A stretch of 5,891 bases of DNA from Candidatus Kaiserbacteria bacterium (GTDB lineage Bacteria > Patescibacteriota > Minisyncoccia > Phycocordibacterales > UBA918): contig JAHFMK010000036.1 of the NCBI GenBank assembly GCA_023264435.1, positions 1-5,891 of the forward strand. The letters are read 5' to 3'. The first letter of the stretch is position 1; each line of letters begins with the position of its first letter. Shown piece by piece: positions 1 through 4,705 of the stretch. The notes under the pieces were generated by a model. That model did not search any database. It saw only the letters and a program-made list of their open reading frames with translations, and was not told the DNA's origin. The translations under genes were made by a program, and so were the position numbers.

Positions 1-21
1 AAAGATTTTAGTACTCGTTAC

Positions 22-501
22 CTAGTCGTCAGAATAGATGTCGAGATGTTGGTGTCCTGATGGGTGGAGTTCACCATCACCACGCAGAAGCGGTACAGGT
101 CGAAGTCTAAACTTTGGTCGGTATCCTTGCTCTGGTGTGTATTTTTCAAACGGCTCCTCTTGGATACCAAGAGCAAGACGGAGCGACATGGAGAGGCTAC
201 TCTTTTGCTTTTCAACTACGTTCTCATCCTTGCACTGAAATACATCCTTCAAGTGTCCTTTGGTCAGTACGACCTTTTTATCACTTACAAACTCTTCTGC
301 CATCGCTAGCATTTCCAACAGCAACCAGAGCTTATTGGGTGAGTTCATTTCGGTATTGCCTCGAGCAAACCCCAACTGCTCGTGACTGAAGACTCCCATT
401 TTAGTGTCTTTATACTGCACTTCCACATCCTGACTATTCTTGAAAGTGATAGTGATGTCTGCCCACTTTGCGTCCGCGGGCAACTTTACCTTTGGCTCCA
501 T
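22..501 (-). CDS. Hypothetical protein with probable C-terminal winged-helix domain
   Basis: The protein has 159 residues from the ATG at 501. The frame stays open upstream to a TTG at 561, but that would overlap the preceding gene by about 50 bases, so the ATG 10 bases after that gene's stop is preferred. No Shine-Dalgarno sequence precedes it. Residues 1-45 look like beta strands. From about residue 54 the pattern S-P-N-K-L-W-x-L-L-x-x-L-A, then K-Q-K-S-S-L-S-x-S-L-R-x-A-L-G-I, then P-F-E-K-Y and G-Y-R-P-K-F (around 117-131) resembles the winged-helix module seen in many short bacterial proteins of unknown role. The tail (140-159) is His/Asp-rich. It is probably translated together with the gene at 512-727. 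DNA binding is inferred from the pattern only; no specific function is assigned. Confidence 0.65.
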   Translation of the reverse strand: MEPKVKLPADAKWADITITFKNSQDVEVQYKDTKMGVFSHEQLGFARGNTEMNSPNKLWLLLEMLAMAEEFVSDKKVVLTKGHLKDVFQCKDENVVEKQKSSLSMSLRLALGIQEEPFEKYTPEQGYRPKFRLRPVPLLRGDGELHPSGHQHLDIYSDD

Positions 502-511
502 AAACAGCACG

Positions 512-727
512 TCATTCTTGTTCTTCGGCTTCTTCACTTTCTGGTAATTCCACCTCTTCAACCGTTGTCTCAGCTGTGCCGTATACGTCTTGATAGATCT
601 TGTTCACTTCAGCAATAAAGCGGAGAGTGGGCATGATTGGCTCAAGGCTCTTGCGTACTTGGTCCTCAATTTTCTTCCTCTGTGTGAGAGCGTCACGGAG
701 GATAGAGAGTGTGTAATCGTTGTTCAT
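512..727 (-). CDS. Small helical acidic-tailed hypothetical protein
   Basis: This 71-residue protein starts at an ATG (727). Residues 1-48 are predicted helical by eye, with a heptad-like run of charged and hydrophobic residues (D-A-L-T-Q-R-K-K-I-E-D-Q-V-R-K-S-L). The last 18 residues are almost all Glu with Val, Pro and Ser. No known domain is recognised. It is the first gene of a two-gene minus-strand unit; the winged-helix-like gene starts 10 bases after its TGA stop. An AGAGG sequence ends only three bases before the ATG, too close for a typical ribosome site, and a TATAAT lies at 736-741, so the message may have almost no leader. The tight linkage suggests that the two proteins act together, possibly as a regulator and its partner, but that is inference. 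Confidence 0.65.
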   Translation of the reverse strand: MNNDYTLSILRDALTQRKKIEDQVRKSLEPIMPTLRFIAEVNKIYQDVYGTAETTVEEVELPESEEAEEQE

Positions 728-735
728 ATACCTCT

Positions 736-741
736 ATTATA
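736..741 (-). promoter_or_regulatory. -10 box for the 512-727 gene
   Basis: A perfect TATAAT on the minus strand ends nine bases before the ATG at 727. The expected transcription start would be about 728-730, giving a nearly leaderless mRNA. No convincing -35 hexamer is present at 16-18 bases. Its place is taken by two direct copies of ATTTCTGAC (751-759 and 765-773, plus-strand reading), which could bind an activator or repressor. Confidence 0.5.
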
Positions 742-1019
742 CTAAATCGCATTTCTGACTAGCGATTTCTGACATTTCAAATGCAATACCCTTATTTTGA
801 GCCTTGTAATGCAAAATCCCAGAAATGCCCTTGGGGTGTACGATATGTCAGATTTTCACATTTAAATGACCCTACTGGGAGGCTTCAATTCTGGAGGAGA
901 AGATTCGCCATAAACCCTTGTGGTGCTTGATGGCTACAATTCCGAGACTGAGAGGGGGCACATACTAGCGAGACCTACTGAGAGGCTTAAACGCCTCATA
1001 AACATTAGTAAGTCTAGCT
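742..1019. other. Non-coding stretch with imperfect repeats
   Basis: I see no convincing gene here. Near the minus-strand promoter there is a 9-base direct repeat (751-759 and 765-773). The segment beginning at 868 (GACCCTACTGGGAGGCTTCA) recurs with a few differences at 972-991, and both copies are followed by a CGCC...ATAAAC sequence, which suggests an old degenerate duplication. The second copy lies inside a long imperfect stem, described separately. A 30-codon stop-free stretch on the minus strand (about 876-968) has no start and no recognised similarity. No tRNA cloverleaf could be drawn. Confidence 0.5.
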
Positions 1020-1020
1020 A
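965..1020 (-). repeat. Imperfect long inverted repeat (hairpin)
   Basis: TAGCGAGACCTACT (about 966-979) pairs with AGTAAGTCTAGCTA (about 1007-1020), 12 of 14 positions matching. Inside it GAGGC (982-986) pairs with GCCTC (993-997). On the minus strand one of the two mismatches becomes a G-U wobble, so the RNA structure is better in that direction. It directly follows the terminator hairpin at 1020-1056 for minus-strand transcripts. It could be an RNA element or a mobile-element remnant; nothing identifies it. Confidence 0.4.
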
Positions 1021-1056
1021 ACAATAAAACCACTCAATTTGAGTGGTTTTATTGTT
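1020..1056. terminator. Rho-independent, possibly bidirectional terminator
   Basis: This is a near-perfect palindrome with 18-base arms (1020-1037 and 1039-1056). The core CCACTCA/TGAGTGG stem is flanked by A-rich and T-rich arms, so a U-rich tail follows the core stem in either direction. On the minus strand it overlaps the stop codon of the HerA-like remnant (TAA, 1056-1058) and is best explained as the terminator of that gene or of the regulator transcript running through it. Confidence 0.8.
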
Positions 1057-1576
1057 TAGATATCAAATTCTTGTTCTTTATCAACAAACCAGTTTTCGAT
1101 GACTTTATTGTTGTTGCTCAGTGGTGGTGGGCCAGCATTTTTTACTTTATACAGCGTAGGGATATTTATTGCACTTCCGAAGATTAAGGCATGTTGAGTT
1201 GGAATAGATGGTGGTTTTTTCAAGGTTGCTTCAGATGTATACGGTGTTATTCGGTGGATATGTGAGAGGTCGGCGGAAATTTGTATTCGATGAACGATAA
1301 AATTGTTACATTGCGATAAAACTGTTTTGGACAATTCACTCGGCCGCTGTGAGGAAATAAGTAGAAACAGACCATACTTTTTGTCTTCTTTAGCAACTCT
1401 CTCAAAGATTAAGTTTGATTTAATTACGTTCTTTTGCGAATCATTTGAGATATATCGGTGAGCTTCTTCAAGGATTAAATTTACCGGAAGACATTTCAAT
1501 TCTCCATAGATTTAAGTTTATCGAAAATCATTCGAGTAAGTAACGATGATACCAACCCGTCATAAATTGAGTCGTT
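1056..1576 (-). pseudogene. HerA/FtsK-superfamily ATPase, 3' remnant, frameshifted
   Basis: Intact members are roughly 500-600 residue hexameric DNA-translocating ATPases, used in DNA end processing (HerA-NurA) or in anti-phage systems. Only the C-terminal part is here. One frame (1576 down to 1499) reads about 26 residues ending ...GLVSSLLTRMIFDKLKSMEN before a TGA. The next frame (from about 1499) continues with LILEEAHRYI (Walker B), then KEDKKYGLFLLISSQRPSELS and TVLSQCNNFIVHR, the hallmark sensor and finger motifs of the family, to a TAA at 1056. The two frames join sensibly if one base is missing near 1500. The Walker A half is absent: a stop lies at 1577-1579 in the first frame and the regulator gene begins at once. 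The apparent start at 1499 is only a TTG inside the conserved region. The remnant is most likely non-functional. Confidence 0.8.
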
Positions 1577-1581
1577 TTAGA

Positions 1582-1878
1582 TTATTGAAACTTTTCAATA
1601 AGAGCACTGATTTTCTTCCCTCGTTTGGTAAGTTGATAGTAGTGAAAACGCGAGTCAGTTGGACAGGCAGTTTTCTCGATGAGTTTTTCACCCTCAAGTT
1701 CTTGTAGACGACGACTAAGAGAGGCGGTGTTAATCGCAAGTTTCTCCTGCAAGGCATTAAAGCCCAATGATTCTCCTGTTAAAGTATGCAAGAGAATAAG
1801 CATATGCCGTTTGCTAAGCACAGTAAGTAATTGCGCTGCTGGGCAGGTGCCTTTTTCTGTAACTGAATTCACTCTCAT
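1582..1878 (-). CDS. HxlR/DUF24-family redox-type transcriptional regulator
   Basis: This 98-residue winged-helix regulator is close to the usual length of about 100-120. The ATG at 1878 is chosen; the frame extends to a TTG at 1890, which lacks support. Family signs are T-C-P-A-A-Q-L-L at 11-18 with the conserved N-terminal Cys (Cys12), the helix-turn-helix around 38-62 (F-N-A-L-Q, L-S-R-R-L-Q-E-L-E), and the wing ending Y-Y-Q-L-T-K-R-G (80-87). A second Cys is at 72. In Bacillus YodB, CatR and HypR the equivalent N-terminal Cys senses quinones, diamide or other electrophiles. The gene is divergent from a glutathione S-transferase and an FMN reductase, which are plausible targets, and the shared intergenic region holds repeated half-sites. 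Repressor function and the inducer are inference. The usual W after the Cys helix is replaced (S-K-R-H-M). Confidence 0.85.
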   Translation of the reverse strand: MRVNSVTEKGTCPAAQLLTVLSKRHMLILLHTLTGESLGFNALQEKLAINTASLSRRLQELEGEKLIEKTACPTDSRFHYYQLTKRGKKISALIEKFQ

Positions 1879-1894
1879 ATAATATATCAATTGA

Positions 1895-1958
1895 GATAAC
1901 TTTACAAATTAAACCTACTTGCTATACTGTTGTCGATAACTTTAATTTATAAAGTTAT
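1895..1958. promoter_or_regulatory. Probable operator region of the HxlR-type regulator
   Basis: GATAACTTTA occurs at 1895-1904 and again at 1935-1944, exactly 40 bases apart. The second copy forms a perfect 9-base inverted repeat with TAAAGTTAT at 1950-1958, with a 5-base spacer. The first copy overlaps the -35 box of the plus-strand promoter and the second lies at its expected transcription start. Binding there by the neighbouring regulator would block the glutathione transferase promoter and probably its own. HxlR proteins bind such AT-rich dyads as dimers; the match to this regulator is inferred from position. Confidence 0.65.
1901..1928 (+). promoter_or_regulatory. Sigma-70-type promoter of the GST-FMN reductase operon
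   Basis: TTTACA (1901-1906) and TATACT (1923-1928) are separated by 16 bases. A TG one base before the -10 (1920-1921) gives an extended -10. Transcription would start near 1935, leaving a leader of about 50 bases that contains the inverted repeat. No clean promoter could be fixed for the divergent regulator gene. Confidence 0.7.
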
Positions 1959-1984
1959 TTTGTACATTAACTATTCGACAAAAA

Positions 1985-2596
1985 ATGAAACTATACTATT
2001 CACCAGGAGCTTGTTCACTTGCTTCACATATCGTTATATCTGAACTAGGTATTGGAACAAAAACAATCAAAGTTGACCTCAAAACACATACTACTGAGAG
2101 CGGAGAAGACTTTTTTAGTATCAATAAAAAAGGGTATGTTCCTTACCTCGAGATTGATCAAACAAAAAATCTCTCTGAAGGAGTGGCTATCTTACAATAT
2201 CTCGCAGACCTACATCCAGAAAAGAACCTAACGCCTGAGGCCGGAACGTTTGAACGATACCAGTTACAAGAATGGCTGACGTTTATCAGCTCTGAGCTCC
2301 ATAAAGCTATTGGCACGTTCTTCACCCCAGACGCATTAAGTGAAGCGGGCGTTGAGCAAGTAGTAAAACGAATTCAAGCCCGCTTGCGGATTGTTGAAAC
2401 ACAACTTACAAGCAACGAATTTTTGTTAGGCAAAACATTTACCATCGCAGATGCGTATCTATTTACTATTCTTAGTTGGTGTAAGATGATGAGTATCGAC
2501 ATATCAGAATACACAAACATCACTGCGTATATAGAGAAAATTGCTAATCGACCGTCAGTTCAAGCAGCGATGAAGGAAGAGGGATTGTTAGAATAA
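1985..2596 (+). CDS. Beta-class glutathione S-transferase
   Basis: The protein has 203 residues, the normal length. It conjugates glutathione or another low-molecular-weight thiol to electrophiles, or acts as a thiol-disulfide or peroxide reductase, in the cytoplasm. It opens with the bacterial beta-class signature KLYYSPGACSLA. Cys10 is the class-specific active-site residue, G-Y-V-P (50-53) gives the cis-proline thiol-binding turn, L-S-E-G (63-66) the gamma-glutamyl contact, and His106 in S-E-L-H-K matches the conserved beta-class His. The C-terminal helical domain carries the T-I-A-D capping box (153-156). The ATG at 1985 is the first in frame, without a Shine-Dalgarno sequence. It is first in a two-gene operon (10-base gap to the FMN reductase) under the divergent HxlR-type regulator. 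Whether this small-genome organism makes glutathione is not shown; host-derived or alternative thiols are possible. Confidence 0.92.
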   Translation: MKLYYSPGACSLASHIVISELGIGTKTIKVDLKTHTTESGEDFFSINKKGYVPYLEIDQTKNLSEGVAILQYLADLHPEKNLTPEAGTFERYQLQEWLTFISSELHKAIGTFFTPDALSEAGVEQVVKRIQARLRIVETQLTSNEFLLGKTFTIADAYLFTILSWCKMMSIDISEYTNITAYIEKIANRPSVQAAMKEEGLLE

Positions 2597-2606
2597 TAAT
2601 ATAAAT

Positions 2607-3185
2607 ATGAACATTAAAGTAATTGCTGGCAGTACTCGTGAAGGGCGGTTTAGTGATAAAGCAGCAGCTTGGATTGCAACTGAAATACAAAAACAAGATG
2701 GAATAGAGGTTGAGGTTCTTGACCTACAGGATTATGAGATGCCGTTTTTCGACCAGGTTATTAGCCCGTCTTTCAAAACAAAACCATATGAAAATGAAGC
2801 TATCGCTCGCTTTACCCAAAAGGTGGACGAAGCCGACGCATTTATTATGGTTACACCAGAGTATAATCATGGAACTTCGGCTGTATTAAAAAATGCTATC
2901 GACTGGGTTTCTCCTGAATGGAACAACAAGCCAGTGGGTTTTGTAAGTTACGGTAGTGTTGGTGGTGCTCGTGCAGTTGAACAGTTGCGTCTTATCACTA
3001 TCGAACTCCAAATGGCACCAATTCGTGAAGCAATTCATATCAATGGAGAACAATATTTTCCGGTTGTAATGGGTGGTGGTGACTCAGATGCTTTGCTGGC
3101 AAACTACGGTGACAAAGCTCAATCAATGATTACGCAACTTTTATGGTGGGCAAAGGCACTAAAGAGTGCCAGGATTAGCGACTAA
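2607..3185 (+). CDS. NAD(P)H-dependent FMN reductase (azoreductase/quinone reductase-like)
   Basis: This 192-residue flavodoxin-fold protein belongs to the FMN_red family (SsuE, ChrR/YieF, AzoR1 relatives). The N-terminal V-I-A-G-S-T-R-E-G-R-F-S (5-15) is the FMN phosphate loop, P-E-Y-N-H-G (84-89) followed by the A-V-L-K-N-A-I-D-W helix contacts the isoalloxazine ring, and Y-G-S-V-G-G (115-120) is the second flavin loop. Members reduce quinones, azo dyes, chromate or free flavin by two electrons, avoiding semiquinone radicals. It follows the glutathione transferase by 10 bases and lacks a Shine-Dalgarno sequence, so it is probably co-transcribed. With an HxlR-type regulator upstream, a role in quinone/electrophile defence fits. 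The exact substrate cannot be read from sequence. Confidence 0.9.
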   Translation: MNIKVIAGSTREGRFSDKAAAWIATEIQKQDGIEVEVLDLQDYEMPFFDQVISPSFKTKPYENEAIARFTQKVDEADAFIMVTPEYNHGTSAVLKNAIDWVSPEWNNKPVGFVSYGSVGGARAVEQLRLITIELQMAPIREAIHINGEQYFPVVMGGGDSDALLANYGDKAQSMITQLLWWAKALKSARISD

Positions 3186-3235
3186 AGATAATCTGTAAAT
3201 ATTATTTAGATTGTTTATAAAGTAATCTACTAAGA

Positions 3236-3580
3236 ATGTGGCACACAAAGACACATAGTTAGGCATATACACCTAATTGTTTCTGATTTAATCAGTCACT
3301 GGGTTTTTATCGGTATCTTTTAGGGTTTAAAATATCATCACGCTATACTGATTCAGTAGTGTTACTTTTGGTGGGAGGATATCATCATCATATTGGACTG
3401 AACACTTGGGTAGGTAAAGGTATTGCCTCAGCATCAAGAGGTCACACTGGAATGTTTTATGTAGCATTTTTATTTCCCCTTCGAATTAAATTGGTAAAAG
3501 TATTATAGACGTTAATTGATGCCCAGTAACGGGTTCAAAGGCTAATCTCGTTCAGCATAAAGTTGGCCTTCAGAAATAAA
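3236..3580 (+). pseudogene. Decayed VOC-family (glyoxalase/CatE-like) gene
   Basis: The match is spread over frames. An ATG at 3236 begins M-W-H-T-K-T-H. The next frame gives H-I-H-L-I-V-S-D-L (3264-3290). The first frame then resumes from about 3290 with NQSLGFYRYLLGFK, DSVVLLLVGGYHHHIGLNTW (3350-3409) and RGHTGMFYVAFLFPLR, ending at TAG 3506. Beyond this, L-I-D-A-Q and, in another frame from 3526, V-T-G-S-K-A-N-L-V-Q-H-K-V-G-L look like the second half of the same domain. The G-Y-H-H-H-I-G-L-N-T-W string is characteristic of VOC-superfamily proteins annotated as glyoxalase or catechol-2,3-dioxygenase. Thus one extra base near 3260, one missing near 3289, a nonsense codon at 3506 and another shift near 3525 explain the reading. 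It lies just after the FMN reductase and may once have been third in that operon. Decay may continue to about 3625. Confidence 0.75.
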
Positions 3581-3612
3581 ATAAATCAATCCTTTCATTA
3601 ACCATCATCAGG

Positions 3613-3905
3613 TTAAATTATTATGTTGCTGAATAAGAGCTGATCAGCCACTTCTTCATAAACAAATTTTCTATTTTCGTTTCTATAAGAATGATTGGCG
3701 TTCGCAATGGCAAACCCTTTTGCAAAGGATAGTTTTTCTGAAGCGACCTGACCTTCAGTTTTCTGCGAACCACCATTATCAAGCACAAATATATCAACGA
3801 GTAAATTTCTCAAAACTAATTCGGGGAGTACATTTTTACCTGAATGAAGAAATGGAGTATCGTCAATTACCGCAGCTACTTTGCAATCTTGCACATACCC
3901 CCTAG
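3613..3905 (-). other. Unrecognised open frame, possible gene fragment
   Basis: A minus-strand frame is open for about 97 codons here (108 from a TTG at 3939, a start that falls inside the regulator gene on the other strand). I do not recognise the product. It reads like protein in composition (for example V-L-P-E-L-V-L-R-N-L-L-V-D-I-F-V-L-D and K-F-V-Y-E-E-V-A-D-Q-L-L), with no membrane segment or signal peptide. It contains no internal Met at all and no ribosome site, and its upstream end runs into the palindromic operator at 3893-3912. That suggests a 5'-truncated remnant if it is coding. The plus strand is also open over most of this stretch (to 3905), which weakens the case for either strand. 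Confidence 0.3.
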
Positions 3906-3918
3906 GGTATGTTATACT
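3889..3918 (+). promoter_or_regulatory. Promoter of the CsoR-rhodanese-dioxygenase operon
   Basis: TTGCAC (3889-3894) and TATACT (3913-3918) are separated by 18 bases, with the operator palindrome filling the spacer. The expected start of transcription, about 3925, is next to the ATG at 3926, so the mRNA is probably leaderless. Confidence 0.7.
3893..3912. promoter_or_regulatory. CsoR/CstR-type operator
   Basis: ACATACCC (3893-3900) and GGGTATGT (3905-3912) form a perfect 8-base inverted repeat around CCTA. CsoR, RcnR and CstR family repressors bind AT-flanked G/C-tract dyads of the TACCCC...GGGGTA kind. The site sits between the -35 and -10 boxes, 14 bases before the regulator's own start codon, so autorepression of the whole operon is the natural reading. 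Confidence 0.8.
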
Positions 3919-3925
3919 GTGCTGT

Positions 3926-4177
3926 ATGCAATCAGACAAACAGAAATTAATTCACCACATAAGCCGGCTCGAGGGACAATTACAATCAATTAAAAAAGAA
4001 CTAGCCTCAACAGAGCCCGATTGTAAAAAAGCAGCCCTTACCTTAAAAGCAGCCTCTCGTTCTTTTTCTACCCTTCGCATGACGTTTGTTTCGTGTTTTC
4101 TTGAACATAAATATCTCTCTAAAAAGCAAGATTCTGATACTACCTATCGTGCCCTTATTCAAGTCATTAACGCTTAA
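3926..4177 (+). CDS. CsoR/RcnR/CstR-family sensor-repressor (probable persulfide or metal sensor)
   Basis: This is an 83-residue all-helical DUF156 protein, the typical family length. The ATG at 3926 is chosen because upstream in-frame codons fall in the operator and promoter. H-H-I-S-R-L-E-G-Q-L-Q-S-I (10-22) is the family's conserved first helix, and D-C-K-K (32-35) supplies the first thiol, Cys33. In copper CsoR proteins the pattern is Cys, then His 25 residues later and Cys four after that; persulfide-sensing CstR keeps two Cys 29 apart. Here Cys57 is 24 after Cys33, with His61 four further on, so the order after the first Cys is Cys-His rather than His-Cys. The gene is first in an operon with rhodanese and persulfide dioxygenase genes, so a CstR-like reactive-sulfur role is favoured over copper. 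The alignment was made by eye. Confidence 0.85.
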   Translation: MQSDKQKLIHHISRLEGQLQSIKKELASTEPDCKKAALTLKAASRSFSTLRMTFVSCFLEHKYLSKKQDSDTTYRALIQVINA

Positions 4178-4180
4178 TTT

Positions 4181-4702
4181 ATGAAACATATTTCCATTTC
4201 CGCCTTCAAAGAAGCGATTGAAAGAGAAGCAAATAATTCGACCGTTGATTTCATTAATGTCTGCACACCAGCTGAATATAAAGAAAAACACATTAAAGGG
4301 GTGCGTAGTGTACCGCTTGATACCCTTCACTCTAGAATAGACGAGCTAAACAAAAAGAAAACAGTTTATATCCATTGCCGTTCCGGTAACCGTGGACGAC
4401 AGGCTATTGAAAAACTACTGTCGCTCGGCGTTACGGCTGAACTTATAAACGTGGAAGGCGGATTGTTGGCATGGGAGGAGGCCGGTCACGAGACCGTATC
4501 TCATACAAGTCGTCTCCCTATAATGCGACAAGTGTTTATTGGTGCCGGAGGTCTAGTGCTCTGTGGGGTATTACTTACTCATTTCGTAGCGTACGCATTC
4601 ATTTTAATTCCATTTTTTGTATCTCTAGGGTTACTTGTGTCAGGTCTCACTGGTTGGTGTGGGATGGCTCTGTTATTAAGTAAGATGCCTTGGAATAAAT
4701 AA
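4181..4702 (+). CDS. Membrane-anchored rhodanese (YgaP-like)
   Basis: The protein has 173 residues, starting three bases after the stop of the regulator. Residues 1-108 form a single rhodanese domain: D-F-I-N-V-C-T-P-A-E-Y (23-33), H-I-K-G-V-R-S-V-P (37-45), active loop H-C-R-S-G-N-R (65-71) with catalytic Cys66, and the closing N-V-E-G-G-L-L-A-W (90-98). Residues 115-168 are a DUF2892-type tail with two hydrophobic helices, ending G-L-T-G-W-C-G-M-A-L-L-L-S-K-M-P-W-N, as in YgaP of E. coli. It transfers sulfane sulfur through a Cys66 persulfide at the cytoplasmic face of the membrane. Between a CsoR-type sensor and a persulfide dioxygenase, it probably feeds or draws on a persulfide pool. Cys28 and Cys160 are additional thiols. 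The specific donor and acceptor are unknown. Confidence 0.92.
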   Translation: MKHISISAFKEAIEREANNSTVDFINVCTPAEYKEKHIKGVRSVPLDTLHSRIDELNKKKTVYIHCRSGNRGRQAIEKLLSLGVTAELINVEGGLLAWEEAGHETVSHTSRLPIMRQVFIGAGGLVLCGVLLTHFVAYAFILIPFFVSLGLLVSGLTGWCGMALLLSKMPWNK

Positions 4703-4705
4703 TAT

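Noticed and set aside
22..561. Longer form of the winged-helix-like gene from 561
   Set aside because: Its start is TTG and would overlap the previous gene by about 50 bases, while an ATG lies 10 bases after that gene's stop.
38..618. Several overlapping open frames on the plus strand
   Set aside because: They are antisense to the two minus-strand genes, have no ribosome sites, and their translations show no protein-like motifs.
880..1010. Possible tRNA or tmRNA
   Set aside because: No T-arm, anticodon stem or acceptor stem could be assembled, and there is no CCA end in the right place.
1056..1499. A complete small ATPase gene starting at 1499
   Set aside because: The start is TTG inside the conserved ATPase core, and the preceding residues of the family are found in the adjacent frame just upstream.
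3207..3229. Terminator after the FMN reductase
   Set aside because: TAGATT and AATCTA pair around an 11-base loop, but the stem is only six A/T-rich pairs with no T-run.
3926..4177. Copper-responsive CsoR as the specific call
   Set aside because: The His-x3-Cys copper pair is not in place, and the operon holds sulfur enzymes rather than a copper ATPase or chaperone.
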